From the NCBI GenBank assembly GCA_910587485.1, contig CAJUKN010000002.1, forward strand, positions 120,378-184,377: 64,000 nt of DNA, written 5' to 3'. Positions 18,984-27,394 of the stretch are shown here, piece by piece (positions within the stretch are counted from its first letter, which is position 1; each line of letters begins with the position of its first letter). The translations under genes and the position numbers were made by a program. Under the pieces are notes generated by a model that saw only the letters and a program-made list of their open reading frames with translations, was not told the DNA's origin and ran no database searches. The stretch is from an uncultured Lachnospira sp. Its GTDB lineage: Bacteria; Bacillota; Clostridia; Lachnospirales; Lachnospiraceae.

Positions 18984-20339
18984 ATGGCATTTGACAGCTT
19001 AGCAGATAAACTTCAGAATATATTTAAGAATTTAAGGGGTAAGGGCAGACTTTCTGAAGCCGATGTAAAAACTGCTTTAAAAGAAGTAAAGATGGCTTTG
19101 CTTGAAGCGGATGTCAATTTTAAAGTGGTCAAACAATTTGTAAAGTCTGTGGAAGAACGAGCTATTGGACAAGATGTGATGACAAGTCTTACACCGGGTC
19201 AGATGGTTATTAAGATTGTCAATGAAGAGATGATTTCCCTTATGGGGTCAGAGACAACCGAGATTGCCTTAAAATCAGGTAATGAGCTTACCGTTATTAT
19301 GATGGCGGGATTACAAGGTGCTGGTAAAACAACGACAACAGCAAAACTTGCTGGAAAGTTTAAGGCAAAAGGAAAGAAGCCATTATTAGTTGCCTGTGAT
19401 ATTTACAGACCAGCCGCTATTGAACAGTTAAAGATAAATGGACAAAAACAGGAAGTTGAAGTTTTTGCTATGGGAACAAACAACAGTCCTGTTGATATTG
19501 CAAAAGCTGCAATCAATCATGCCAAGATGAACAATTATAATATTGTCATTTTAGATACCGCAGGTCGTCTTCACGTAGATGAAGATATGATGACGGAGCT
19601 GATTCAAATAAAAGAACAAGTATATGTAGACCAGACGGTTCTTGTTGTCGATGCGATGACAGGACAAGATGCAGTCACAGTTTCTTCTTCTTTTAATGAA
19701 AAGGTAGGCATTGATGGTGTTATTCTTACAAAATTAGACGGTGATACAAGAGGCGGTGCTGCTTTGTCAATCAAAGCAGTGACAGGAAAACCAATATTAT
19801 ATGTTGGTATGGGTGAAAAGCTTTCCGACCTTGAACAGTTTTATCCAGATAGAATGGCATCAAGAATACTGGGTATGGGCGATGTGCTTACGCTGATTGA
19901 GAAGGCGGAAGCGCAAATAGATGCAGACAAAGCAAAAGAGATGGAGCAAAAGCTCAAAAAAGCAGATTTTGATTTTAATGACTTTTTAGAATATATGGGA
20001 CAAATTAAGAATTTAGGAGGAATAGGCTCCATTCTTGATATGCTTCCGGGTATGGGAATCGGCGGACAGATTAAAGGATTCGATGCTTCAGCTACAGACG
20101 ATGCAGAGGCGAATATGAAAAAAACAGAAGCAATTATCTATTCTATGACACCAGCCGAGAGAAGTAATCCTAACTTATTAAATCCTTCAAGGAAAAATAG
20201 GATTGCCAGAGGAGCAGGTGTTGATATCAGTGAAGTCAATCGCTTGGTAAAACAATTTGAGCAGATGAAAAAAATGATGAAGCAAATGCCGGGCATGATG
20301 AAAGGTGCTAAGAAAGGACGTTTTAAATTGCCTTTTTAA
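18984..20339 (+). CDS. ffh: Signal recognition particle protein Ffh
   Basis: SRP54 GTPase that binds signal peptides and SRP RNA and docks with FtsY. It has 451 aa. The N domain covers 1-95. The G domain has GLQGAGKTTTTAKLA (near 107), DTAGRLHVDEDMM (near 190) and TKLDGDTRGGAAL (near 248). The methionine-rich M domain runs from about 300 and ends in KKMMKQMPGMMKG. The TAA stop lies at the left end of a dispersed-repeat copy (see 20334). Confidence 0.97.
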   Translation: MAFDSLADKLQNIFKNLRGKGRLSEADVKTALKEVKMALLEADVNFKVVKQFVKSVEERAIGQDVMTSLTPGQMVIKIVNEEMISLMGSETTEIALKSGNELTVIMMAGLQGAGKTTTTAKLAGKFKAKGKKPLLVACDIYRPAAIEQLKINGQKQEVEVFAMGTNNSPVDIAKAAINHAKMNNYNIVILDTAGRLHVDEDMMTELIQIKEQVYVDQTVLVVDAMTGQDAVTVSSSFNEKVGIDGVILTKLDGDTRGGAALSIKAVTGKPILYVGMGEKLSDLEQFYPDRMASRILGMGDVLTLIEKAEAQIDADKAKEMEQKLKKADFDFNDFLEYMGQIKNLGGIGSILDMLPGMGIGGQIKGFDASATDDAEANMKKTEAIIYSMTPAERSNPNLLNPSRKNRIARGAGVDISEVNRLVKQFEQMKKMMKQMPGMMKGAKKGRFKLPF

Positions 20340-20382
20340 GCTCATCAAGCAGCGCAGTGGGTTGTGAATATCCGCTTTGACA
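20334..20382 (+). repeat. Dispersed repeat R1 (short form, ends joined)
   Basis: The left end TTTTTAAGCTCATCAAG is joined directly to the right-end hairpin module (GTGGGT...ATCCGC, then TTTGACA). The stem still pairs fully if G-U pairs are allowed, although its sequence differs from other copies. The left end overlaps the ffh stop codon. Confidence 0.75.
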
Positions 20383-20428
20383 TTGTATATACAATAGGTT
20401 TGCAAACATAACCCGTAAGGTTATAGTA

Positions 20429-20443
20429 CCGTAGGAACTACGG
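20429..20443 (+). promoter_or_regulatory. Hairpin in the rpsP leader
   Basis: CCGTAG-GAA-CTACGG is a perfect 6-bp hairpin about 145 nt upstream of rpsP. It is followed by an AGG-TTTTT-CCT mini-stem and two related segments (AGCCATAGCTTT, CTGATAGCT). This may be a structured ribosomal-protein leader; I cannot match it to a named family. Confidence 0.35.
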
Positions 20444-20589
20444 AAAGGTTTTTCCTCATAAAAAAGCCATAGCTTTGGAAACTGATAGCTCGTAAAAAGA
20501 AATTTTCCTAAATGGTTGAGAAGGATTAAAAGAAACGCTCATTTTTATAAGTAGAGGGTAGTTCACTAAATAGTAGGAGGTGAAAATTC

Positions 20590-20835
20590 ATGGCAGTAAA
20601 GATTAGATTGAAAAGATTAGGGGAAAAGAAGTCTCCTTTTTATAGAATTATCGTTGCAGATTCAAGGTCTCCAAGAAACGGAAGATTTATTGACCAAATC
20701 GGCACTTACGACCCTAACTACAATCCTAGTAAGCTGAACATTGACGCTGAAGCAGCTAAGAAATGGTTAGCAAACGGCGCTCAGCCTACAGAAGTTGTTG
20801 GCAAGCTCTTCAAGATAGCCGGTATTGAGAAGTAA
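20590..20835 (+). CDS. rpsP: 30S ribosomal protein S16
   Basis: S16 is an assembly protein of the small subunit. The 81-aa sequence begins with the family signature VKIRLKRLGEKKSPFYRI and has normal length. TAGGAGGTG lies upstream of the ATG. It is followed 25 nt later by khpA and then rimM, the usual ffh-rpsP-KH-rimM order. Confidence 0.97.
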   Translation: MAVKIRLKRLGEKKSPFYRIIVADSRSPRNGRFIDQIGTYDPNYNPSKLNIDAEAAKKWLANGAQPTEVVGKLFKIAGIEK

Positions 20836-20860
20836 ACAAACTAGTGGAGGTGTTGTTTCG

Positions 20861-21094
20861 GTGAAAGAATTAGTTGAAGTAATTGCTAAGGCACTAGTTG
20901 AAAATCCTAATGAAGTTGTTGTAAAAGAGACGGAAAAGGATAGAGCTATTATTATTGAGCTTAAAGTTGCTCCTTCTGATATGGGAAAAGTTATTGGCAA
21001 ATCTGGAAAAATAGCAAGAGCTATCCGCTCCGTTGTCACTGCTGCATCCTCTAAATCAGACAAAAAAGTAATTGTTGAGATTGATAATTGTTAA
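20861..21094 (+). CDS. khpA: KH domain RNA-binding protein KhpA (YlqC)
   Basis: 77-residue single KH-domain protein. In other Firmicutes it acts with KhpB (Jag) in cell-length control and sRNA binding. The KH GxxG loop is GKSGKIARAIR, inside MGKVIGKSGKIARAIR. The start is GTG 20861, preceded by GTGGAGGTG; the in-frame ATG 20825 lies inside rpsP and before this site. Confidence 0.94.
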   Translation: MKELVEVIAKALVENPNEVVVKETEKDRAIIIELKVAPSDMGKVIGKSGKIARAIRSVVTAASSKSDKKVIVEIDNC

Positions 21095-21160
21095 AACGAA
21101 AAAATATGATTGTTATTTGTATTCAATATAGATAATCACATTATAAATTTCATATTTCAT

Positions 21161-21192
21161 AAAATCAGCGGGCAGTTGCTCGCTGATTTTAT
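21161..21192 (+). terminator. Terminator after khpA
   Basis: AAAATCAGCG (21161-21170) and CGCTGATTTT (21181-21190) form a perfect 10-bp stem that can be extended inward. The final T-run is the TTTT of the right arm. Confidence 0.8.
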
Positions 21193-21246
21193 GTACACAG
21201 ATGCATAAAGAAATTTGTTGATACTATAATGTGCATCTCACCCAAC

Positions 21247-21274
21247 GAGTAGGGAAAAGAATTTTTCCCTACTC
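21247..21274 (+). promoter_or_regulatory. Long hairpin in the rimM leader
   Basis: GAGTAGGGAAAA and TTTTCCCTACTC form a perfect 12-bp stem with a GAAT loop, 88 nt before the rimM start. There is no T-run after it, so it is more likely a structural or processing element than a terminator. Confidence 0.45.
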
Positions 21275-21361
21275 AATTCTTATAAAAAATAGATTTTTGA
21301 ATGAAAAGTTAAAAAAAATGAAAGTTTTTTGTGCAAAAGATTGTACAGAAATGAGGATTTT

Positions 21362-21874
21362 ATGGAAGATTTGTTAAGAGTAGGTGTTATTACAAAGACA
21401 CATGGAATTAAAGGAGAAGTAAAGCTATTTCCTACATCCGATGATTTAGACCGATATAAAGTGTTAAAAAAATGTATTATTCAGAGCAAACGAGAAAATG
21501 TTGAAGTCGAAGTTGAGTATGCAAAGTTTTTTAAACAATATGTTATCATAAAGTTTAAAGAATTTAACAATATTAATGATATTGAAAAATATGTAAAAAG
21601 CGACCTTATGGTTACAAGAGAAAATGCAGTACCATGTGAGGAAGGAGAGTATTTTATATGTGATTTAATTGGTCTCATGGTGGTTACAGATGAGGGACAA
21701 TTATTGGGTGAGCTTACGGATGTTCTTGAGACAGGTGCCAATAATGTGTATGAAGTAACCAATACAGCAGGAAAAAAATATCTTCTTCCAGTAATAGACC
21801 AATGTATTTTATCTCATAATTTAGAAGAAAAAAAAATAATTGTACATATATTACCCGGATTACTTGATATATAA
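21362..21874 (+). CDS. rimM: Ribosome maturation factor RimM
   Basis: 16S rRNA processing protein that binds S19 and assists 30S head assembly. It has 170 aa. The N-terminal RimM domain begins with VGVITKTHGIKGEVKLFP, and the C-terminal PRC-barrel includes YLLPVIDQCILS. Start ATG 21362 follows AATGAGG; the frame is open to 21329 but without a ribosome site. Normally trmD follows; here it does not. Confidence 0.95.
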   Translation: MEDLLRVGVITKTHGIKGEVKLFPTSDDLDRYKVLKKCIIQSKRENVEVEVEYAKFFKQYVIIKFKEFNNINDIEKYVKSDLMVTRENAVPCEEGEYFICDLIGLMVVTDEGQLLGELTDVLETGANNVYEVTNTAGKKYLLPVIDQCILSHNLEEKKIIVHILPGLLDI

Positions 21875-21892
21875 GAACAAATATGATATAAT
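21864..21892 (+). promoter_or_regulatory. Strong promoter inside the end of rimM
   Basis: TTGATA (21864-21869) and TATAAT (21887-21892) are separated by 17 nt, with a TG before the -10 (extended -10). It overlaps the last rimM codons and drives the DUF4234 gene, so this insert has its own promoter. Confidence 0.82.
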
Positions 21893-21932
21893 TATGAAGA
21901 AAATTAAATTTTTATAAAAGGAGGTACATAAG

Positions 21933-22310
21933 ATGCCGATTCAAAAGCGTAATCTAGCTATGTACATAGTCTTATCCATTGTAACTTGTGGTCTTTTTGG
22001 CATTTATTGGTTTATTGTTGTAACGGATGATGTTAAAAGTATTACAAATGATAATCAAAGTTCAAGTGGTGGCGTGGCATTTCTTTTGACACTTGTAACG
22101 TGTGGTATCTATGGATTTTATTGGGCTTACAAGATGGGTGAAAAAATTGACTATATGAAGTCTATGCAAGGTATGCCATCAGGAAATTCAAGCATACTAT
22201 TTCTCATTCTTGAACTATTTGGATTACAAATTGTTAATTTAGCACTTATACAAGATTCTATTAATAGATTTGTTGATATGAATAATGGACCAATGGGCAG
22301 AATGAATTAA
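21933..22310 (+). CDS. DUF4234 small membrane protein
   Basis: 125 aa with three predicted membrane segments (about 8-28, 48-68 and 88-105). Two copies of a CGLFGIYWF / CGIYGFYWA motif are seen at the end of segments 1 and 2, the hallmark of DUF4234. Function is unknown. An AAAGGAGGT ribosome site precedes the ATG. The gene has its own promoter and terminator and sits where trmD is usually found. Confidence 0.85.
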   Translation: MPIQKRNLAMYIVLSIVTCGLFGIYWFIVVTDDVKSITNDNQSSSGGVAFLLTLVTCGIYGFYWAYKMGEKIDYMKSMQGMPSGNSSILFLILELFGLQIVNLALIQDSINRFVDMNNGPMGRMN

Positions 22311-22350
22311 TTTTTAGATAAATTTGTCCATACGAAAAAGTTAAATGTTA

Positions 22351-22399
22351 AAAAAATGCTTACAGTTTGACGAGATGTTAAATTGTAAGTGTTTTTTTA
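22351..22399 (+). terminator. Terminator after the DUF4234 gene
   Basis: GCTTACAGTTT and AAATTGTAAGT pair (one G-U) around an 11-nt loop, extended outward by an A-run pairing with the following T-run (GTTTTTTT). Confidence 0.9.
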
Positions 22400-22550
22400 T
22401 CATAAACATTTATAATATGTAAATATTTATAAAGTTTGATTTATTATGTTAATACATTTATTAGAAATAAGTTTTAATTTACTTTTTGATGGATTTAAAA
22501 TAGTTTATTGTAGTAAAGATATTAAGATAATAAAATACAGGAGAGTAAGT

Positions 22551-24269
22551 ATGCGAAAAAAAATTTTTGTTAAATGTATGGTTCAATATGGGTGGCTGTT
22601 ATTGATAGAAGCTGCGTTAGCAATCATTGTCAGCTATACAGTAGTGCAAGGTAATAAAATTATCAGCGTTGTTATTGATGACATGTTGGCAGGAAAAGAA
22701 ATTTTATTTGCTAGCTTTGTTGTTCAGTTTTTGATATTTACAGCCGTTGGCGTTTTTGCTTCTTTTGCACAAAGTATGGCAGCGTCAAAATATGCTATAT
22801 TTATATGTGCAAAATATAAGGATTTGGTTGTTGAAAAGCTTTATTACATAGAATACAAATATTTTGATTCCAACTATTGTGCTACCATTTTAAATAAAGT
22901 TATTAGTGATTTGGGTGAAATTGCAGGATTGTTAGAATTTGTATTACCAGAAATAATAAGCAGCGTTATTGCTGTGATTACCTATTCAGTATATATAGGA
23001 CAGTTAAATTTAGGATTGTTGATATTGATTTTAATATCATATCCTTTGATTTTTTGGATTGCAAATATATTAGTAAAGAAAATTAGTAGTTTACAAAATA
23101 CATATAGACAAAAGACGGATATGATGGCAGAGATTGCACAAGATGCGGTAAATGGAATTTTAGTATTGCGTTCTTTTGGAATGGAGAAAATTTTTCAGAA
23201 AAAAATGCATCAAGCATCAAAAGAATTGGTAGAAAATGAAGAAAAACGAACGCAAATGACAAATACAGCACATGTTACAAGACAGATTGTTCAATGGCTG
23301 CCTAATATTATCAGTGCCATTTATGCCATGTATTTAGTAAGACAAGGAGATATTAGCCTTGGTGGGTTGATCGCATTTATTTTAGTTTTAAATAAATTTG
23401 TAGAAGCTTTTATTGGATTGCCATTTTGCATGGTCGATGCATCCGCGGGCATAGTCTGTGTAAAACGTATGGAGGAAATTTTTGAGGCAAACGAGGAAGG
23501 TGGCGGAACAGAATGTACACCGATGGATACAGATGTAGCAATTTACTTTGATAAGGTGAATTTTGGATATACAGAGGATAATATGGTCTTACAAAATTTG
23601 TCTTTTGAGGTGAAAAAGGGTCAAAATATTGCTTTTGTTGGTGAATCAGGAGGCGGAAAAAGTACCATATTTCATTTATTATGTGGATTTTATGAAAAGA
23701 CAAGCGGAAGTTATCAACTGATGGGGAGAACTATTGAAGATTGGAATAGAAAAGCTTTGAGAGAGCAAGTTGCTTTGGTCTCGCAAAATGTATTTTTGTT
23801 TCCAACTACAATTGAAGAAAATGTTTTGTATGGAAATCCAAAAGCAACACATGAAGAAGTTATAGAAGCGTGTAAGAAAGCTGAAATTCATGCGTTTATT
23901 ATGACATTGCCACAAGGATATCAAACAAAAGTGGGAGAGCGAGGAGCCATTCTTTCTGGAGGGCAGAAGCAACGAATCTCAATTGCCAGAGCAATTTTAA
24001 AAAATGCACCTATTTTGTTGTTGGACGAGCCTACATCAGCATTAGATGTAGAGACAGAAAGCAGTATACAAAATGCAATTAAAGCGGTTATGGCTGGAAG
24101 GACTTGTATTACGATTGCTCATCGTTTATCAACCATTGTCAATGCAGACAAAATTTTAGTATTAAAACGAGGACATATTGTAGAATGTGGTACACATAAG
24201 GAATTGATGACATTGGAGCAAGTGTATGCGATGATGTATAGGGAGGCAATGAATGATAAAGAATTATAA
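22551..24269 (+). CDS. ABC exporter half-transporter, subunit 1
   Basis: 572 aa: six membrane segments in the first 310 residues (ABC type-I exporter fold), then a nucleotide-binding domain. The NBD has Walker A GESGGGKST (near 364), signature LSGGQKQR (near 466), Walker B ILLLDEPTSALD (near 486) and H-loop IAHRLS. The start is ATG 22551 behind CAGGAGAG; the frame is open to 22446. It overlaps the next ABC gene by 17 nt, so the two probably form a heterodimer. Substrate is unknown; candidates are peptides, lipids or drugs. Confidence 0.9.
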   Translation: MRKKIFVKCMVQYGWLLLIEAALAIIVSYTVVQGNKIISVVIDDMLAGKEILFASFVVQFLIFTAVGVFASFAQSMAASKYAIFICAKYKDLVVEKLYYIEYKYFDSNYCATILNKVISDLGEIAGLLEFVLPEIISSVIAVITYSVYIGQLNLGLLILILISYPLIFWIANILVKKISSLQNTYRQKTDMMAEIAQDAVNGILVLRSFGMEKIFQKKMHQASKELVENEEKRTQMTNTAHVTRQIVQWLPNIISAIYAMYLVRQGDISLGGLIAFILVLNKFVEAFIGLPFCMVDASAGIVCVKRMEEIFEANEEGGGTECTPMDTDVAIYFDKVNFGYTEDNMVLQNLSFEVKKGQNIAFVGESGGGKSTIFHLLCGFYEKTSGSYQLMGRTIEDWNRKALREQVALVSQNVFLFPTTIEENVLYGNPKATHEEVIEACKKAEIHAFIMTLPQGYQTKVGERGAILSGGQKQRISIARAILKNAPILLLDEPTSALDVETESSIQNAIKAVMAGRTCITIAHRLSTIVNADKILVLKRGHIVECGTHKELMTLEQVYAMMYREAMNDKEL

Positions 24270-26004
24270 ACTGTTTGTTCGTTCCATGAAAGTGATGGGA
24301 AAGCGAATGTATCTTTATTTAGGTGCTATTTTTGTGATGAGTGTAACATTTTCTATGTTTTCAATTATGAGTTCACTTTTGATGAAAAGTATTGTAGATA
24401 TTGCTCAAGTAGGAGAATATCAGAAATTAGCAGGGAAAATTGCCGTTATTGTTGTAATTGGTGTAGTATCTTTGCTAATATATCGTGTTGCAACAATTCG
24501 TTATAATGTAGAGGCAAAACGAGTATATGGTGTGCTTTCAGAGGCAGTATTAGAAGCTGAGATGCGTTTGCCTTATAGTTATTATGAAAAGCATCATAGC
24601 GGGGAAATTATATCAAAAATATCCTATGATTTAACAAGAATGGGCGATATTTATGGTTCTAGGCTGCGAAGAGTTGTGATGCCATTTATTCAAGTTATAA
24701 CATTTTTAATACCAATGTTTTTGCTTAGCTGGCAGTTAACGTTATGTCTTGTAGCAGTGAATGTGGTGATGATGAGCATAGAAATACTACTCATCAATCC
24801 AATACAGAAAGTAAGCACAGAATTGTCCGTAATTAATACAAAAATGACAAGTCGTTTATCCGATTTGTTGCAGGGAATGGAACAGGTTAGAATGTATGCA
24901 GGTGGCTATAAAACTATCAGTGAATTTAAGATGCAAAATTATCACTATGCAAAAAAATCAAACAAAAGAATTTTTTATATGGCATGTTTAGAATCTAGTG
25001 GAAAAGGATTTGAATTGTTGTGTTCATTAGTTTTTCTTATGCTAGGCATTTATTTTGTAGAAAAAGGATATACAACACTAGGCGCATTAACTGCTATTTA
25101 TACGATGTATGGCGCATTTTCTTTTCAGTTTTTGCAGATAGGAAGATATATTCCGGAATTAGTAGGGTGTCTTGTGAATGCAAAAAATATCTTTGATTTT
25201 TTAGATGAGGCAAGAGAGCCACAGAATTGGTATACGGATTCATTTAATGAAAAAAATCATGGGAAAAATAATTTTTCAAATAAAGAATTAAGTATAAGTA
25301 AAAATTCACAAGTTAAGCCAAAACAACGAACAAAAACAAAGGAATATACAATAGAAAAGGAAATTGCTGTAAATATAGATTCTGTTACATTTTCTTATGA
25401 TGGAGAAAATACAGTGATTAACGATTTTTCTTTGCAGGTAAAAAGCGGTGAATGTGTAGCAATTACAGGTGCATCGGGTTGTGGAAAGACAACACTTTCA
25501 AAACTATTGTTAGGATTATATCCACTTGATGGAGGCACAATGATAATCAATGGGTTGGATATTAAAAAATTCCCTTTGGCAGCATTAAGAAAACAGATTG
25601 CTTATGTTCCTCAAGAACCTTATCTATTTAATGGTTCAATTGAGGAAAATATACGAATGGGACAGCCAAATGCCACAGAGGAAGAAGTTATTAAGGCAGC
25701 CAAACAAGCTAATGCACATGAATTTATTATTCATTTTTCAGAAGGGTATCATACAAAAGTAGGAGAGCGAGGAAATAATTTGTCTGGCGGGCAGCGTCAG
25801 CGAATTGCAATTGCCAGAGCAATCTTAAAGGATTGCCCTATTATTCTTATGGACGAGGCAACCTCTGCTTTGGATAATGAGTCAGAACAATTTGTAAACG
25901 ATGCTTTGAAAAATTTACAGGGCAAAAAAACAATTATAATGATTGCACATCGACCATCGACCATACAACTGGCGGATAAGGTGTGCTATATGAAAGAAGA
26001 ATAA
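24253..26004 (+). CDS. ABC exporter half-transporter, subunit 2
   Basis: 583 aa with an N-terminal membrane domain and an NBD. Motifs are Walker A GASGCGKTT (near 406), LSGGQRQR (near 510), IILMDEATSALD (near 529) and H-loop IAHRPS. A hydrophilic linker of about 45 residues rich in Lys, Asn and Ser (about 325-370) separates the two domains and looks longer than usual. Both subunits keep the catalytic Glu after Walker B and canonical signatures, so neither ATP site looks degenerate. It starts inside the end of the previous gene. Confidence 0.9.
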   Translation: MIKNYKLFVRSMKVMGKRMYLYLGAIFVMSVTFSMFSIMSSLLMKSIVDIAQVGEYQKLAGKIAVIVVIGVVSLLIYRVATIRYNVEAKRVYGVLSEAVLEAEMRLPYSYYEKHHSGEIISKISYDLTRMGDIYGSRLRRVVMPFIQVITFLIPMFLLSWQLTLCLVAVNVVMMSIEILLINPIQKVSTELSVINTKMTSRLSDLLQGMEQVRMYAGGYKTISEFKMQNYHYAKKSNKRIFYMACLESSGKGFELLCSLVFLMLGIYFVEKGYTTLGALTAIYTMYGAFSFQFLQIGRYIPELVGCLVNAKNIFDFLDEAREPQNWYTDSFNEKNHGKNNFSNKELSISKNSQVKPKQRTKTKEYTIEKEIAVNIDSVTFSYDGENTVINDFSLQVKSGECVAITGASGCGKTTLSKLLLGLYPLDGGTMIINGLDIKKFPLAALRKQIAYVPQEPYLFNGSIEENIRMGQPNATEEEVIKAAKQANAHEFIIHFSEGYHTKVGERGNNLSGGQRQRIAIARAILKDCPIILMDEATSALDNESEQFVNDALKNLQGKKTIIMIAHRPSTIQLADKVCYMKEE

Positions 26005-26061
26005 AATTTTTTGGTTGCAATTTATAATAATATGTGATATTATCTAAAAGTTGTGAAAAAG

Positions 26062-26120
26062 AGATGGTCCTCTGTTACAATTTTTGTATTAAGAACATCC
26101 GAATATCAAGGAGGAAACAG
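26062..26120 (+). promoter_or_regulatory. Candidate ribosomal protein L19 leader
   Basis: Upstream of rplS, GATG (near 26063) can pair with CATC (near 26097), enclosing TGTT/AACA and ACAA-TTT-TTGT stems. Placement and size fit the autoregulatory L19 leader known from Firmicutes; I could not compare it with the family model. Confidence 0.4.
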
Positions 26121-26468
26121 ATGAATAGTATTATTAAGAAAATCGAAGATGAGCAAATGAAGGCTGAAGTTCCAGTATTTAATGTAGGCGATACTGTAAG
26201 AGTATCTGCTAAGATTAAAGAAGGAAATCGTGAGAGAATACAGGTATTTGAAGGTACTGTTTTAAAGAAGCAGGGAACAGGGGTAAGAGCTACATTTACT
26301 GTAAGAAAGCTCTCAAGTGGTATTGGTGTTGAAAAGACATGGCCTATACATTCTCCTATCGTTGAGAAAGTAGAAGTAGTAAGACGTGGTAAAGTAAGAA
26401 GAGCAAAACTTTATTACTTGCGTAATCGCACAGGTAAGGCAGCTAAAGTAAAAGAATTAGTTAAGTAA
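26121..26468 (+). CDS. rplS: 50S ribosomal protein L19
   Basis: L19 lies at the 30S/50S interface. The 115-aa sequence has the family segments FNVGDTVRVSAKIKEG, ERIQVFEGTVLKKQG and VRRGKVRRAKLYYLR. The start is ATG 26121 behind AAGGAGG; the ORF is open to 26034 without a ribosome site. It is followed directly by a strong terminator. Confidence 0.97.
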   Translation: MNSIIKKIEDEQMKAEVPVFNVGDTVRVSAKIKEGNRERIQVFEGTVLKKQGTGVRATFTVRKLSSGIGVEKTWPIHSPIVEKVEVVRRGKVRRAKLYYLRNRTGKAAKVKELVK

Positions 26469-26494
26469 TTTAACAAATTTTGTATTATATTTTT

Positions 26495-26537
26495 GAACAT
26501 CTGTAAGTTTTTACTTGTAGATGTTCTTTTTTCTTTT
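26495..26537 (+). terminator. Terminator after rplS
   Basis: GAACATCTGTAAGT and ACTTGTAGATGTTC form a 14-bp stem with a TTTT loop, followed by a long T-rich run. Confidence 0.93.
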
Positions 26538-26619
26538 TTACCTCATCAAGGAAGTTCCCCATTTCAATGCCGCGGAGGCATAAGTGGTGGGTGGAGACTT
26601 GCGTTACGATAGCAGCTAG
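26534..26619 (+). repeat. Dispersed repeat R2 (left half)
   Basis: Begins TTTTTTACCTCATCAAG and matches the left two-thirds of the copies at 61837 and 62221: the TTCAATGCCGC segment, GGCATAAGTGGTGGGTGG, GACTTGCGTT and CGATAGCAGCTAG. It lacks the right-end hairpin. The remaining gap to lepB (26620-26812) holds only a weak promoter. Confidence 0.8.
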
Positions 26620-26741
26620 TAAGATATGTTTTGGTGATAGGATAGAAATAGGTATTTTTAAGGTATTCCAAAGTAATAGTGTTTATGATAATATTAATTG
26701 AAGAATCAGCAGATTAAAAATAAAGAAGTGATTACATGATT

Positions 26742-26769
26742 TTGGTTATGTAAGATTCAAAAGTATAAT
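26742..26769 (+). promoter_or_regulatory. Possible promoter of lepB-rbgA
   Basis: TTGGTT (26742-26747) and a good TATAAT (26764-26769) are spaced by 16 nt. It lies 44 nt before the lepB start. Confidence 0.45.
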
Positions 26770-26812
26770 ATAATCAAAGTACTTATAAAAGATATATAGA
26801 GGATACAATACA

Positions 26813-27373
26813 ATGTCAACATTTTTAAGAAGATACAAGGAAAATGTTTTATTACAAAAAAGATGCAAGGAAATTGTCAATATATTGATGATTGTTGTAT
26901 TTGCATATTCACTGGTACTGTTTACATGTGACCGGACAGTAATTCATGGCAATTCAATGAAACCAACAATTGAAAATGAAAATACGGTTTTAATTAATCG
27001 AATGGCATACGCATTGACATCGCCAAGTCGTTTTGATATTGTCGCATTTAAAAAGAGAGGAATCCAATCAAATAAAGTATATATAAAAAGAATTATTGGG
27101 CTGCCGGGTGATACGATACAAATTAAAGATAAACAGATTTATGTTAATGGAGAATTGCTTTCTGATGACAAATATAATAACAATATACTTACACCGGGTA
27201 TTGCAGCACAAGAACTTACCTTAAAAGAAAATGAATATTTTTTGATGGGCGATAATCGTAATAACAGTGAAGACAGCCGTTTTGCCAATATTGGATTAGT
27301 TAAAAAAGAGGATATTATTGGTACAGTGTGGATGATTGTTGCACCATTTGAAAATATTAAAATTATTACATAG
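26813..27373 (+). CDS. lepB: Signal peptidase I
   Basis: Membrane-bound serine/lysine protease that removes signal peptides, 186 aa. One membrane helix lies near residues 22-38. The catalytic serine S48 is in GNSMKPT. The catalytic lysine (near 91) is in YIKRIIGLPGDTI, and the conserved box MGDNRNNSEDSR is near 145. It belongs to the small Gram-positive Sip type. AGAGGA lies upstream of the ATG. rbgA follows after 21 nt. Confidence 0.95.
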   Translation: MSTFLRRYKENVLLQKRCKEIVNILMIVVFAYSLVLFTCDRTVIHGNSMKPTIENENTVLINRMAYALTSPSRFDIVAFKKRGIQSNKVYIKRIIGLPGDTIQIKDKQIYVNGELLSDDKYNNNILTPGIAAQELTLKENEYFLMGDNRNNSEDSRFANIGLVKKEDIIGTVWMIVAPFENIKIIT

Positions 27374-27394
27374 CATATTAGAATGGAGATTAAC

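Noticed and set aside
20377..20405. Promoter made from TTGACA at the right end of repeat R1
   Set aside because: No acceptable -10 at 16-18 nt (TTGCAA); the same was true for the right ends of R5 and R8, so the repeat was not called a mobile promoter.
21095..21361. tRNA or other known RNA gene in the khpA-rimM gap
   Set aside because: Two hairpins are present but there is no cloverleaf and no TTCGANNC-type arm; no tRNA was seen anywhere in the window.
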